DNA from: Pseudomonas migulae NBRC 103157
GTDB lineage: Bacteria > Pseudomonadota > Gammaproteobacteria > Pseudomonadales > Pseudomonadaceae
DNA length: 64,000 nt
Direction: 5' to 3'
Assembly: GCF_002091715.1 (NCBI RefSeq)
Contig: NZ_BDAG01000009.1
Location: 62,001-126,000 of the forward strand
Every line of letters begins with the position of its first letter. The stretch's first letter is position 1. Under the pieces are notes generated by a model. The model searched no databases. It saw only the letters and a program-made list of their open reading frames with translations, and was not told the DNA's origin. Shown here piece by piece: positions 1-9,086 of the stretch. Made by a program: the position numbers and the translations under genes.

Positions 1-913
1 CGATCAGGAAACTCAGCAAACCATTCTTGAGTTCATCGGCCAGCACCTGAAAACCTTGATAAATCTTCAGATCCTGTAACCCGAACTGCAATTCCGCGTC
101 CAGAAGACGAGCGACGCCAGGGCTGTCACTGCGACCATCCTCAACATGACAGCCGTGCACGCGCAAACTACCACCATGGGTCGGCAACTCTTCTACCTCA
201 CTGATCCGCAAACCAGCCTGGGCAAAGATTCGGTTTACCGTGTAAAGCGACAAATAGGAAAAGTGCTCGTGGTATACGGTGTCGAACTGGGTGTGCTGGA
301 TCAGGCGCATGAGGTGCGGAAACTCAAGGGTAATGGTCCCCCCAGGTTTCAAAGCCGCTTTCAGACCACGAGTGAAATCGTTGATATCCGGCACATGGGC
401 AAAAACGTTGTTGCCGGCAATCAAATCAGCTTGGCGTCCCTCGGTCGCCAGCCGTTTGCCCAGTTCCTCACCGAAAAACTCACGCAACACCGGGATACCG
501 ATTTCCTCCGCAGCAGCGGCCGTGCTGGCGGTCGGTTCAATCCCAAGACATGGGATATCGGCGGCCAAAAAATTCTTCAGCAGGTAACCGTCGTTCGAAG
601 CCACTTCGATGACAAAGCTGTCAGCTCCAAGCCCCAAGCGCTCGATCATGGTCCTCGAATAAACAGCGGCATGCTCGAGCCAACTGGTCGAAGTGGACGA
701 GAAGTAGGCGTAGTCCTTGGAAAAGAACAGGTCTGCCTGAGCGTAATCTTCGGTCTGTACCAACCAGCAGTTCCCGCACACTTTCAATTTGAGCGGAAAG
801 TAGATTTCCGGCGAGCTTAACTCCGCTTCGCTGAGGTACGAATTGGAGGGTGGAGCAAAACCCAGATCCAGAAAAGTGTGCTGCAGCGGCTCAGAGCAGT
901 GGCGACATTTCAT
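1..913 (-). CDS. Sugar C-methyltransferase, SAM-dependent (partial, 3' end beyond window)
   Basis: The frame is open from the ATG at 913 to the window edge, giving 304 residues of N-terminal sequence. An N-terminal zinc-type motif (C3-x2-C6 ... C46-x2-C49) precedes a SAM-binding motif at about residues 101-110 (VIEVASNDGY) and GNNVFAHVPD near 165. This layout is typical of NDP-hexose 3-C-methyltransferases of the TylC3/TcaB9 type. The start codon overlaps the stop of the epimerase-like gene as ATGA, so it is translationally coupled and last of the four visible genes. Role inferred: methylation of a CDP-4-keto-6-deoxyhexose made by the upstream enzymes. The exact sugar and carbon cannot be read from sequence. 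The C-terminus lies outside the window. Confidence 0.85.
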   Translation of the reverse strand, partial: MKCRHCSEPLQHTFLDLGFAPPSNSYLSEAELSSPEIYFPLKLKVCGNCWLVQTEDYAQADLFFSKDYAYFSSTSTSWLEHAAVYSRTMIERLGLGADSFVIEVASNDGYLLKNFLAADIPCLGIEPTASTAAAAEEIGIPVLREFFGEELGKRLATEGRQADLIAGNNVFAHVPDINDFTRGLKAALKPGGTITLEFPHLMRLIQHTQFDTVYHEHFSYLSLYTVNRIFAQAGLRISEVEELPTHGGSLRVHGCHVEDGRSDSPGVARLLDAELQFGLQDLKIYQGFQVLADELKNGLLSFLI

Positions 914-1461
914 ACATGAAGTCCGACGAATTCGTTAGATAGCAAAGCGTGATTCTTGTCGCGCTCGGAAAGATCGGTGACAGGCAATGGCCAGGTGATT
1001 CCCAGTCGAGGGTCATCATATCGTACAGCCCCCTCAGCCGCCGGCTCATAGAAAGCTGTGTGCAGGTAGAGCAATTCGCTCTCGGCTTCGAGCACTTGAA
1101 AACCGTGCGCACAGCCTTGCGGAATCACTAACATGCGACCGGTTTGCGGGCTCAGCTCTTCAGCATGCCAGCGCAAAAATGTCGGAGAGCCTGCACGCAG
1201 ATCGACGACCACATCCCATACCCGGCCTTTCAGGCAACGAACCATTTTCATCTCCGCATGGGGGGCATGCTGAAAATGCAGCCCCCGTACGGCGCCAATG
1301 GTCGAGGTACGAGAATGGTTGATCTGCACGATATGCTGAGAACCCAGAACGTCAGCCAGGCTTTTTTCGCAAAAAAAGCGACTAAAAGCGCCGCGGTGGT
1401 CCTGGTATGGCTGGGTTTCAACTACCACCGCGCCATTTATAGCTGTAGACCGGATATTCAT
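910..1461 (-). CDS. dTDP-4-dehydrorhamnose 3,5-epimerase-like protein (RmlC family)
   Basis: 183-residue cupin enzyme of the RmlC/RfbC family. Seen: the RGLHFQ segment with its catalytic-type His, a KMVRC strand, VWDVVVDLRAGSPTF and IPQGCAHGFQVL, all hallmarks of the family. A longer reading from 1479 exists, but ATG 1461 overlaps the rfbG stop as ATGA, the same coupling seen at every junction of this operon, so it is preferred. In RmlC these residues epimerise C3 and C5 of a 4-keto-6-deoxyhexose. Next to rfbF/rfbG the substrate is probably a CDP-sugar rather than dTDP, which is inference. The family also contains single-site epimerases. Confidence 0.85.
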   Translation of the reverse strand: MNIRSTAINGAVVVETQPYQDHRGAFSRFFCEKSLADVLGSQHIVQINHSRTSTIGAVRGLHFQHAPHAEMKMVRCLKGRVWDVVVDLRAGSPTFLRWHAEELSPQTGRMLVIPQGCAHGFQVLEAESELLYLHTAFYEPAAEGAVRYDDPRLGITWPLPVTDLSERDKNHALLSNEFVGLHV

Positions 1462-2537
1462 GAGTCGATCCAGACGCAACCGGCTCGTGCTGCCGCGGCT
1501 ATATACTTGGCCAGTTGTTCATGAGTGATCGCTTGACCTGTGGAAGATTGGTGACGGTACCAGTCAGCCGTCATTTCCAGGCTTTGCTCCAGGCTCCAGA
1601 CCGGCTGCCAACCCAGACGGGCTTTCGCCTGTGAACAGTCGAGGTATAACAGGTTGGCTTCGTGCGGCTGCGGTACCGAAGTGGTATGCCAGGCGAGTTC
1701 AGGCCAATACGCCTGCAGCCCAGCTAAAACCTCTGCAACCGTACGGTTGTCTTGCGGTGCAGGACCAAAGTTCCACCCGCCCTCGATCGCCTTATCGAGC
1801 ATCAGAAGTCGCTGACCGAGCAAAAGATAACCAGACAGGCATTCGAGTACATGCTGCCAAGGTCGGGTGGATTGAGGTGAACGGATTTCGAGGGACTGGT
1901 GAGCCTGAATAGCCCTGACCAGGTCGGGGATCAGACGGTCTTCGGACCAGTCGCCGCCACCAATGACATTACCGGCACGCGCCGAGGCGATCAACGGTGC
2001 ACCTTCAGTGCTCCAGAATGCCTTGCGATAGCTGTCGACTACCAATTCGCTGGCCGCTTTGGAGGCACTATAAGGGTCATGACCACCGAGGCGATCGTTT
2101 TCACGATAGCCCCAAGGCCACTCGTTGTTAGCGTATACCTTGTCAGTCGTAATAACGATTACAGCCCGCACACTAGGTGTAAGCCGACAGGCCTCAAGCA
2201 CATTGGCAGTCCCCATCACATTGGTCGACCAGCTTTCCAGCGGATCGCGATAGGAGCGACGCACCAGTGCCTGAGCAGCAAGGTGAAAAACGATTTCCGG
2301 CTGCGCTTGCTCGAATGCATCCCGAACCACCGCGGAATCGCGAATGTCACCACGTAAATCAACCGATGGGGTGTTCAGCAGATCCCAGTGAGCCGGATCA
2401 GTTTCAGGCGTCAAACCGAGACCGGTTACTTGCGCTCCGAGTTCGCAGAGCCAAGTTGCCAACCAACTGCCTTTGAAGCCCGTATGCCCGGTGAGCAGGA
2501 CCTTACGGCCCCGATAGAGATCGCCGAACTGCTTCAT
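1458..2537 (-). CDS. rfbG: CDP-glucose 4,6-dehydratase
   Basis: 359 residues, the usual length of the family. It converts CDP-glucose to CDP-4-keto-6-deoxyglucose with bound NAD. Seen: a Rossmann GHTGFKGSW motif near the N-terminus (nucleotide binding), the [13 protein letters not shown] segment typical of RfbG, the TTDKVY stretch and a downstream YxxxK-type catalytic pair ([10 protein letters not shown]), and an [13 protein letters not shown] motif. Start ATG 2537 overlaps the rfbF stop as ATGA. Second gene of the CDP-sugar operon. Products feed O-antigen or flagellin glycans in other bacteria; the acceptor here is not visible. Confidence 0.95.
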   Translation of the reverse strand: MKQFGDLYRGRKVLLTGHTGFKGSWLATWLCELGAQVTGLGLTPETDPAHWDLLNTPSVDLRGDIRDSAVVRDAFEQAQPEIVFHLAAQALVRRSYRDPLESWSTNVMGTANVLEACRLTPSVRAVIVITTDKVYANNEWPWGYRENDRLGGHDPYSASKAASELVVDSYRKAFWSTEGAPLIASARAGNVIGGGDWSEDRLIPDLVRAIQAHQSLEIRSPQSTRPWQHVLECLSGYLLLGQRLLMLDKAIEGGWNFGPAPQDNRTVAEVLAGLQAYWPELAWHTTSVPQPHEANLLYLDCSQAKARLGWQPVWSLEQSLEMTADWYRHQSSTGQAITHEQLAKYIAAAARAGCVWIDS

Positions 2538-3304
2538 GCCCAGCGCTTCCAGGGTGCGTTACCTTTGCTCCACAAATCTTCGAGGTGGTTTTTGTCTCGC
2601 AAGGTATCCATTGCCTGCCAAAAGCCACTGTGTTGATAAGCCATGAGGTTACCCTCGTCAGCCAATCGCATCAGCGGTTCGGCTTCCCAGCTGGATTGAT
2701 CATCAGCGATGTAATCAATGACGGAAGGATTGAGCACAAAGTAGCCGCCATTGATCCAGGCGCCATCACCTGCAGGCTTCTCCTGGAAGCTGTTGACCTG
2801 GCTGCCCTGCATATTCAAAGCTCCGTATCTTCCCGGCGGCTGAATAGCCGTGACGGTGGCAAGCCTGCCATGAGCGTGGTGAAAATCGATCAGCTCGCGG
2901 ATGTTCACATCCGATACACCATCACCATAGGTAAAACAGAATGGCTCATCGCCCAGATGCTCACGGACTCGCTTGAGCCGTCCTCCGGTCAAGGTGTCCT
3001 CGCCGGTATTGACCAGCGTGACGCGCCACGGCTCAACGTAGCGCTGATGAACTTCCATAGTGTTATTGGACATGTCAAACGTGACATCGGACATGTGCAG
3101 GAAATAGTTGGCGAAGTACTCCTTGATCACATAGCCCTTGTAACCACAGCAAATCACGAAATCATTGATTCCGTAAGAAGAGTAGAGCTTCATAATGTGC
3201 CAGAGAATCGGCTTGCCACCGATTTCGATCATCGGCTTGGGACGCAAATGGGACTCTTCAGAAATACGCGTGCCAAGCCCACCCGCCAGAATTACCGCCT
3301 TCAT
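2534..3304 (-). CDS. rfbF: Glucose-1-phosphate cytidylyltransferase
   Basis: 256 residues. It makes CDP-glucose from CTP and glucose-1-phosphate, the entry step to CDP-deoxysugars. Seen: N-terminal nucleotidyltransferase signature [51 protein letters not shown] and YGDGVSD (metal-binding Asp). The start at 3304 is chosen over 3343 because the family begins exactly at MKAVILAGG and an AAGG ribosome site lies just upstream. First gene of the visible operon, with rfbG overlapping its end. Confidence 0.95.
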   Translation of the reverse strand: MKAVILAGGLGTRISEESHLRPKPMIEIGGKPILWHIMKLYSSYGINDFVICCGYKGYVIKEYFANYFLHMSDVTFDMSNNTMEVHQRYVEPWRVTLVNTGEDTLTGGRLKRVREHLGDEPFCFTYGDGVSDVNIRELIDFHHAHGRLATVTAIQPPGRYGALNMQGSQVNSFQEKPAGDGAWINGGYFVLNPSVIDYIADDQSSWEAEPLMRLADEGNLMAYQHSGFWQAMDTLRDKNHLEDLWSKGNAPWKRWA

Positions 3305-3800
3305 GGGAAACCTTACCTGCAAATGTCTATGGAAACCGCTCAATTAATCCGAGGGACGCGGCAGCAACCCTTATTGCACGAGCGCTACAGACGAATTGGC
3401 AGACCGGGAGGTTTTAGCATGACCCCGATGCATTGAACAGACCGTCATCCTTGGCACAATCTTGATTTCAAATGCAAAAAAGTTTTCACGGATCCCGGGA
3501 AACATAGAAAACAGAACGCCGGTTTGATTGATGATGTTCGCGCGAGCAAACACATCAAACAAACCGGCGTTCTTGTGCGCGGTACGAAACAGCAGGCTCA
3601 TCTGCAGGATTGACTGACCGCGAACCAAGCGCTGGTGACGCTGCTCTTGATGAAGGTTTAATTCAAGACGCTTTGGACGCCGAGCCCGGCTTGGAGATGA
3701 AAGCCTGGGGGCAATGGCTGCGCCTTTTTTGCTGATTCCATTACGCCCCTCCTGAAAAACAGATCAGAAGGTGTAAACCCTATTCAGGACGGAATAAGGC
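3305..3800. other. Intergenic region, no supported gene
   Basis: About 500 bases between rfbF and the tRNA terminator. Only short overlapping open frames occur, none with a ribosome site or recognisable protein. The promoter of the CDP-sugar operon must lie here, but no clear -35/-10 pair was identified. Confidence 0.4.
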
Positions 3801-3801
3801 C

Positions 3802-3835
3802 AAAAAAAAGGCGTCCTATTGGACGCCTTCTTTTT
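3802..3835 (-). terminator. Rho-independent terminator after tRNA-Pro copy 2
   Basis: Stem AAGGCGTCC / GGACGCCTT with a 4-base loop followed on the minus strand by a run of eight T. T tracts on both sides could let it act in both directions. Confidence 0.85.
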
Positions 3836-3840
3836 ATGTA

Positions 3841-3917
3841 TGGTCGGGGTAAGGGGATTCGAACTCCTGACATCCTGCTCCCAAAGCAGGCGCGCTACCG
3901 GACTGCGCTATACCCCG
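3841..3917 (-). tRNA. tRNA-Pro (UGG), downstream copy
   Basis: 77 nt including an encoded CCA. The anticodon loop TTTGGGA gives UGG, inside stem CCTGC/GCAGG. Acceptor arms CGGGGTA and TACCCCG pair, and the T loop TTCGAAT is present. Base-for-base identical to the copy at 4094-4170, but placed beyond an internal terminator at 3919-3949, so it depends on read-through or its own promoter. Confidence 0.95.
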
Positions 3918-3918
3918 G

Positions 3919-3949
3919 TAAAAAAAAGGCACCTTTTAAAGGCGCCTTC
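3919..3949 (-). terminator. Terminator between tRNA-Lys and tRNA-Pro copy 2
   Basis: Minus-strand hairpin GGCGCCTTT / AAAGGTGCC followed by seven T. It lies within the tRNA cluster, upstream of the second tRNA-Pro. Confidence 0.7.
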
Positions 3950-4012
3950 TGCGAACAGAGCTTTTGGCGTCTGATCTTAAGATTCGATTCCAGCGCTAGC
4001 TGGTTTCAAAAA

Positions 4013-4088
4013 TGGTGGGTCGTGTGGGATTCGAACCTACGACCAATTGGTTAAAAGCCAACTGCTCTACCAACTGAGCTAACGACCC
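4013..4088 (-). tRNA. tRNA-Lys (UUU)
   Basis: 76 nt with encoded CCA. Acceptor GGGTCGT pairs with ACGACCC, the anticodon loop CTTTTAA reads UUU, and the T loop is TTCGAAT. Third gene in the transcription order Asn-Pro-Lys-Pro. Confidence 0.95.
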
Positions 4089-4093
4089 AAAAA

Positions 4094-4170
4094 TGGTCGG
4101 GGTAAGGGGATTCGAACTCCTGACATCCTGCTCCCAAAGCAGGCGCGCTACCGGACTGCGCTATACCCCG
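4094..4170 (-). tRNA. tRNA-Pro (UGG), upstream copy
   Basis: 77 nt with CCA and the same sequence as 3841-3917. Only 5 bases separate it from tRNA-Lys and 9 from tRNA-Asn, so the three form one precursor. Confidence 0.95.
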
Positions 4171-4179
4171 GTTTGAAAT

Positions 4180-4255
4180 TGGCTCCGTGACCAGGACTCG
4201 AACCTGGGACCCAATGATTAACAGTCATTTGCTCTACCGACTGAGCTATCACGGA
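4180..4255 (-). tRNA. tRNA-Asn (GUU)
   Basis: 76 nt with CCA. Acceptor TCCGTGA pairs with TCACGGA, the anticodon loop CTGTTAA reads GUU, and the T loop is TTCGAGT. First gene of the cluster, about 85 bases after the predicted promoter. Confidence 0.95.
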
Positions 4256-4343
4256 ACTACATATTTCAATTTACAACGGTGAAGCTTTGCTGCGTTCTCT
4301 TCGACTCGTTCGCATCGCTGCGTTCGTGTGTCTGAGGCGCGCT

Positions 4344-4371
4344 ATTCTACAATCTTAAGCACCTCTGTCAA
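4344..4371 (-). promoter_or_regulatory. Sigma70 promoter of the tRNA cluster
   Basis: On the minus strand TTGACA (4371-4366), a 16-base spacer and TAGAAT (4349-4344). The -10 is followed by a GCGCGCC discriminator, the GC-rich type associated with stringent control of stable RNA. Position and quality fit the four tRNA genes downstream. Confidence 0.85.
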
Positions 4372-4503
4372 CCCCCTAAATTGCTTTCAAGTTAATGATT
4401 TGCAACTTATTTCAGATTCCTGCTTGGGGAGCTGGAACCCTTCAGGGCGACTTACTGCGGGGCGCACTTTACAAGCCTTTTCCTTTCAGTTCAACAACCT
4501 GAC

Positions 4504-4532
4504 GAAAAAAAGGCCTCGCAATGCGAGGCCTC
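4504..4532 (-). terminator. Rho-independent terminator of clpB
   Basis: Minus-strand stem GGCCTCGCA / TGCGAGGCC followed by a long T run, starting 24 bases after the clpB stop. Confidence 0.9.
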
Positions 4533-4555
4533 TTCAATTTTATTGCCGATGTGGA

Positions 4556-7120
4556 TCAGGCGAAGACGATCTCGTCGTTTTCCACAACGCCTTTGGCGGT
4601 ATCGCCGGGCATGAAACGACCCGACAGAATCAGCTGCGCCAGCGGGTTTTCGATCCAGCGCTGGATCGCTCGTTTGAGCGGCCGTGCGCCGTACACTGGG
4701 TCGTAACCAACCGCGATCAGCTTATCCATGGCCTCAGGGCTGAGTTCCAGCTTCAGCTCCCGTTCGGTCAGGCGACTGCGCAGACGACCCAACTGGATCT
4801 CGGTAATGCCCGCGATCTGATCCCGAGCCAATGGCTCGAAGATCACCACTTCGTCGACCCGGTTGATGAACTCCGGCCGGAAGTGCGTGGAAATCGCATC
4901 CATCACCGCCGCGCGCTGAGCCTCACGATCACCGACCAGTTCCTGGATCTGTACCGAGCCCAGGTTGGAGGTCATGACGATCACGGTGTTCTTGAAATCC
5001 ACCGTGCGGCCATGGCTGTCGGTCAGACGACCATCTTCCAGCACTTGCAGCAAGATGTTGAAGACGTCCGGGTGGGCCTTCTCGACCTCATCCAGCAGGA
5101 TCACCGAATAAGGCTTGCGACGCACCGCCTCGGTCAGGTAACCGCCCTCCTCGTAACCTACGTAGCCTGGTGGCGCACCGATCAACCGGGCCACGGAATG
5201 TTTCTCCATGAACTCGGACATGTCGATCCGCACCATCGCCTCTTCGGTATCAAAGAGGAACTCGGCCAACGCTTTGCACAGCTCGGTTTTACCGACACCG
5301 GTCGGGCCGAGGAACATGAACGAACCGCTGGGACGATTCGGGTCGGACAACCCGGCCCGCGAACGCCGCACTGCGTTGGAAACCGCGATCACCGCTTCGT
5401 CCTGACCAATCACACGCTGGTGCAACAGGCTTTCCATCTTCATCAGCTTGTCGCGCTCACCCTCGAGCATTTTCGACACCGGAATGCCGGTCCACTTCGA
5501 GACGACTTCGGCGATTTCTTCCTCGGTCACCTTGCTGCGCAGCAACTGGTTTTCGCTTTTGCCGTGCTGGTCGACCATTTGCAGGCTGCGCTCCAGGTCC
5601 GGGATCACCCCGTATTGCAGCTCGGCCATGCGGTTCAGGTCGCCTTTACGGCGCGCGGCTTCCAGTTCCTGACGGGACTGTTCGATTTTCTGCTGAATCT
5701 GCGCAGAACCCTGGACTTCGGCTTTTTCCGAGTTCCAGATTTCTTCGAGGTCCGAATACTCACGCTCATGACGAACGATTTCTTCCTGGAGTTTTTCCAG
5801 GCGTTTCTTCGCGGCGTCATCGCTTTCTTTTTTCAGCGCCTGGGATTCCACCTTCAGTTGAATCAGACGACGCTCCAGGCGGTCCAGCACTTCCGGCTTG
5901 GAGTCAATTTCCATGCGGATGCGGCTGGCGGCTTCGTCGATCAGGTCGATGGCCTTGTCCGGCAACTGACGATCGGTAATGTAGCGATGACTGAGCTTGG
6001 CCGCGGCGATGATCGCACCGTCGGTGATCGCCACTTTGTGGTGAACTTCATAACGCTCTTTCAGACCACGCAGAATGGCGATGGTGTCTTCTTCGCTCGG
6101 TTCGTCCACCAGCACTTTCTGGAAGCGCCGCTCGAGAGCCGCGTCCTTCTCTATATATTGGCGGTACTCGTTGAGCGTGGTTGCGCCGACGCAGTGCAAT
6201 TCACCACGAGCCAATGCAGGCTTGAGCATGTTGCCCGCGTCCATCGAGCCTTCGCCTTTACCGGCGCCGACCATGGTGTGCAGTTCGTCGATGAACAGAA
6301 TGATCTGCCCTTCCTGCTTCGACAGTTCATTGAGCAGGGATTTCAGGCGCTCCTCGAACTCGCCGCGGTATTTGGCACCGGCAATCAATGCCCCCATGTC
6401 CAGGGACAGCAGACGTTTGCCTTTCAGGCCGTCCGGCACTTCGCCGTTGATGATGCGTTGGGCCAGGCCCTCGGCGATGGCGGTTTTACCGACACCAGGC
6501 TCACCGATCAGCACCGGGTTGTTTTTGGTGCGGCGTTGCAGCACCTGAATGGTCCGACGAATTTCGTCGTCACGACCGATCACCGGATCGAGTTTGCCGT
6601 CTTCGGCGCGCTTGGTCAGGTCGACGGTGTATTTATCCAGCGCCTGGCGCGACTCTTCGTGGTTGGCGTCGTTGACCGCTTCACCGCCACGCAGGTTATT
6701 GATCGCGTTCTCCAGGGCTTTTTTGCTCACGCCCTGGCCGAGCAACAATTTGCCGAGCTTGCTGTTCTCATCCATGGCGGCGAGCAGCACCAGCTCACTG
6801 GAAATGAACTGATCGCCCTTCTGCTGGGCCAGACGATCGGCCTGGTTGAGCAGGCGCGCCAGATCCTGCGACATGTTGACGTCGCCGGTCGGGTTCTGGA
6901 TTTTTGGCAGCTGATCGAGCTCTTTGGTCAGCTCTTTACGCAGGCTGTTGACGTCGAAACCGACCTGCATCAACAGGGGTTTGATCGAACCGCCCTGCTG
7001 CTCAAGCATGGCCTGCATCAAGTGCGCCGGTTCGATACCGGGATGGTCAAGGCCGACGGCCAGCGATTGGGCGTCGGATAGAGCTAACTGCAATTTGCTG
7101 GTTAAACGATCTATACGCAT
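4556..7120 (-). CDS. clpB: ATP-dependent disaggregase ClpB
   Basis: 854 residues, full length. ClpB is a hexameric AAA+ machine that pulls apart aggregated proteins with DnaK. Seen: N-terminal Clp repeat domain (about 1-145), first AAA module with Walker A GEPGVGKT near residue 206 and arginine-rich [10 protein letters not shown], a long middle coiled coil (about 405-525) and second AAA module with GPTGVGKT near 605 and [14 protein letters not shown] pore-loop region. The presence of the middle domain separates it from ClpA. Start ATG 7120 has an AAGGAAGG ribosome site. A heat-shock promoter lies upstream at 7193-7220 and a terminator follows the stop. Confidence 0.98.
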   Translation of the reverse strand: MRIDRLTSKLQLALSDAQSLAVGLDHPGIEPAHLMQAMLEQQGGSIKPLLMQVGFDVNSLRKELTKELDQLPKIQNPTGDVNMSQDLARLLNQADRLAQQKGDQFISSELVLLAAMDENSKLGKLLLGQGVSKKALENAINNLRGGEAVNDANHEESRQALDKYTVDLTKRAEDGKLDPVIGRDDEIRRTIQVLQRRTKNNPVLIGEPGVGKTAIAEGLAQRIINGEVPDGLKGKRLLSLDMGALIAGAKYRGEFEERLKSLLNELSKQEGQIILFIDELHTMVGAGKGEGSMDAGNMLKPALARGELHCVGATTLNEYRQYIEKDAALERRFQKVLVDEPSEEDTIAILRGLKERYEVHHKVAITDGAIIAAAKLSHRYITDRQLPDKAIDLIDEAASRIRMEIDSKPEVLDRLERRLIQLKVESQALKKESDDAAKKRLEKLQEEIVRHEREYSDLEEIWNSEKAEVQGSAQIQQKIEQSRQELEAARRKGDLNRMAELQYGVIPDLERSLQMVDQHGKSENQLLRSKVTEEEIAEVVSKWTGIPVSKMLEGERDKLMKMESLLHQRVIGQDEAVIAVSNAVRRSRAGLSDPNRPSGSFMFLGPTGVGKTELCKALAEFLFDTEEAMVRIDMSEFMEKHSVARLIGAPPGYVGYEEGGYLTEAVRRKPYSVILLDEVEKAHPDVFNILLQVLEDGRLTDSHGRTVDFKNTVIVMTSNLGSVQIQELVGDREAQRAAVMDAISTHFRPEFINRVDEVVIFEPLARDQIAGITEIQLGRLRSRLTERELKLELSPEAMDKLIAVGYDPVYGARPLKRAIQRWIENPLAQLILSGRFMPGDTAKGVVENDEIVFA

Positions 7121-7192
7121 GGGTCACCTTCCTTTTGAGCAGGCCGGACCTATAAAACATCCTGAATGAAGAAACCTGCCAGATACCTCACT

Positions 7193-7220
7193 AGATGTGG
7201 TCGATTCTGGGAGTTTCAAG
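7193..7220 (-). promoter_or_regulatory. Sigma32 (RpoH) heat-shock promoter of clpB
   Basis: Minus strand: CTTGAAA (7220-7214), 13-base spacer, CCACATCT (7200-7193). The sigma32 consensus is CTTGAAA - 13 to 15 - CCCCATnT; only one -10 base departs from it. Transcription would start about 65 bases before the clpB ATG. Confidence 0.85.
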
Positions 7221-7250
7221 CGTCGTACAGTTGATGTAGATCAGAGAAGT

Positions 7251-7976
7251 CTAGCGTTCGAGCCAGATAAGCGAGGCAAACCGACCGGTGCGTGGGCTAC
7301 GGCGGTAAGAAAAGAAGCGCGGATCGGTCACGGTACAGAAACCGCCACCATATACAGCAGTAACGCCGCGAACAGCCAGACGCAAGCGCGCCAGCTCGTA
7401 GATGTCGGCCATGAACTTGCCGGCGTTTGCACTTGGCACAAAGGCTTTGGCGGCTTCAGGCAATTGCTCGACGAAGGTTTCGCGAACTTCCGGGCCGACT
7501 TCAAAGGCTTGCGGGCCAATCGCCGGGCCGAGCCAGACCAGAACGTCTTCCGGTGGTACGGCCAGTGCGTCCAGAGTTGCTTCCAGCACACCCGCCGCCA
7601 GCCCGCGCCAACCGGCATGGGCGGCTGCGACGCGCGTACCGGCACGGTCGCAGAACAATGCGGGCAAGCAATCCGCCGTCATTGCCGCGCAGGCAATGCC
7701 GGGTGTTGCCGTCCAACTGGCGTCGGCGGTGGCCACAAGGCTTGGGTCCGCGTGAGCCACGACGATGCCGTGAACCTGCTTTAACCAGGCCGGTTGAATA
7801 GAGAAATGATCGGTAAGGCGACGGCGGTTTTCGGCAACAGCTTCAGGGCTGTCATCGACGTGATCGCCGAGGTTGAGGCTGTCGAACGGCGCCAGACTGA
7901 CGCCGCCCGCACGGGTGGTCACACAGGCTTTCACCCCGGCAGGCGCAGGCCAGTCGGGAATCAGCCAGTCACTCAT
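7251..7976 (-). CDS. pgeF: Peptidoglycan editing factor / multicopper polyphenol oxidase family (YfiH)
   Basis: 241 residues of the YfiH/LACC1 family. Seen: TTRAGGVS near the N-terminus, FDSLNLGDHVDD, QVHG, ADCLPALF and AAHAGWRGLAAGVLE, carrying the His-Cys-His metal-binding residues of the family, and IGPQAFEVG. Members have purine nucleoside phosphorylase-type or laccase-like activity and in E. coli remove wrongly incorporated serine from muropeptide precursors. The start at 7976 overlaps the rluD stop as ATGA; longer upstream readings run into rluD in another frame and are discarded. Likely co-transcribed with rluD. Confidence 0.92.
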   Translation of the reverse strand: MSDWLIPDWPAPAGVKACVTTRAGGVSLAPFDSLNLGDHVDDSPEAVAENRRRLTDHFSIQPAWLKQVHGIVVAHADPSLVATADASWTATPGIACAAMTADCLPALFCDRAGTRVAAAHAGWRGLAAGVLEATLDALAVPPEDVLVWLGPAIGPQAFEVGPEVRETFVEQLPEAAKAFVPSANAGKFMADIYELARLRLAVRGVTAVYGGGFCTVTDPRFFSYRRSPRTGRFASLIWLER

Positions 7977-8935
7977 CCGATGAACGCCTCGCGGTCTTGC
8001 TTGAGCAATGTCAGCAACCAGACGAAATCGTCCGGCAGTGGCGACTCCCAGCTCATGCGCACACCGGTGGTCGGGTGATCCAGCTCCAGGAACCGCGCAT
8101 GCAGCGCCTGACGCGGGAACGTCTTCAAGGAATCGACCATGGTCTGGCTGGCGGCTGGCGGAATGCGGAAACGACCGCCGTAGGCAGGATCTCCGACCAA
8201 CGGGAAGTTGATGTGAGCCATGTGTACGCGAATCTGGTGCGTACGACCGGTTTCCAGCTTCACCCGCACGTGCGTGTGGGAGCGGAAACGCTCGAGCACG
8301 CGGTAGTGGCTGACGGCTTGCTTGCCACCTTCCATCACAGCCATGCGCTGGCGTTGCTGGCCGTGACGACCAATCGGCGCGTTGATCTTGCCGCCCGCCG
8401 TTACCACACCGATCACGATGCATTCGTAGATACGGCTGACGCTGCGGCTCTGCAACTGTGTAACCAGCTGCGTCTGCGCCTGAATGGTCTTGGCCACCAC
8501 CATCAGACCGGTGGTGTCCTTGTCCAGGCGATGCACGATACCGGCGCGGGGCACATTGATGATGTCCGGCACGTGGTGCAGCAAGGCGTTGAGCAAGGTA
8601 CCATCAGCGTGGCCGGCGGCAGGATGCACCACCAGGCCCGCAGGCTTGTTGATCACGAGGATGTCGTCGTCTTCATAGACGATGTCCAGCTCGATGTCCT
8701 GAGCGATCCATTCGCCCTGAGCTTCCTGCTCGGCAGTGAGCTCAAGAATGGCGCCACCGTGAACGATGTCTCGCGGGCGGATTACCGCCCCATCCACAGT
8801 CAGGCGGCCGTCTTTGATCCAGGCGGAAAGGCGCGAGCGCGAGTGCTCAGCGAATAATTGTGCGGCGACTTGATCGAGGCGTTGGCCGCCCAATTCGGAC
8901 GGCACCTCTGCGCGAAGTTCAATTTTATCGGACAT
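7973..8935 (-). CDS. rluD: 23S rRNA pseudouridine(1911/1915/1917) synthase RluD
   Basis: 320 residues. It isomerises three uridines in helix 69 of 23S rRNA. Seen: N-terminal S4-like RNA-binding domain ([22 protein letters not shown]), then the RsuA/RluA catalytic motif [16 protein letters not shown] with the nucleophilic Asp, and [12 protein letters not shown]. Start [12 protein letters not shown] (8935) matches the family; an upstream GTG in frame at 8956 is possible. Divergent from bamD, the order seen in other Pseudomonas, with pgeF overlapping the 3' end. Confidence 0.95.
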   Translation of the reverse strand: MSDKIELRAEVPSELGGQRLDQVAAQLFAEHSRSRLSAWIKDGRLTVDGAVIRPRDIVHGGAILELTAEQEAQGEWIAQDIELDIVYEDDDILVINKPAGLVVHPAAGHADGTLLNALLHHVPDIINVPRAGIVHRLDKDTTGLMVVAKTIQAQTQLVTQLQSRSVSRIYECIVIGVVTAGGKINAPIGRHGQQRQRMAVMEGGKQAVSHYRVLERFRSHTHVRVKLETGRTHQIRVHMAHINFPLVGDPAYGGRFRIPPAASQTMVDSLKTFPRQALHARFLELDHPTTGVRMSWESPLPDDFVWLLTLLKQDREAFIG

Positions 8936-9086
8936 GCTCGGACTAGGCGTCGGCACAGCCTTTGGTTTCGGCTGCGCGCTTGTGGTTAAATACGGCGTCT
9001 TTTGCCCCGAGGCTATTCAACGGGGCGCTCATCATAACAGGACGGCCCCGCCCAAGACAGCGGCCGTCATAGGGACGCAAGCCGCC

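Noticed and set aside
3371..3735. Short open frames between rfbF and the tRNA genes, possible decayed gene
   Set aside because: No start with a ribosome site, no recognisable sequence, and no single frame stays open across the region.
4328..7081. 917-residue open frame on the plus strand over clpB
   Set aside because: It is antisense to clpB, which has complete conserved motifs on the minus strand. Long antisense frames are expected in GC-rich DNA; no family resemblance.
7977..8423. N-terminal extension of the pgeF frame
   Set aside because: Lies inside rluD in another frame, and the ATGA overlap at 7976 gives the conserved pgeF start.
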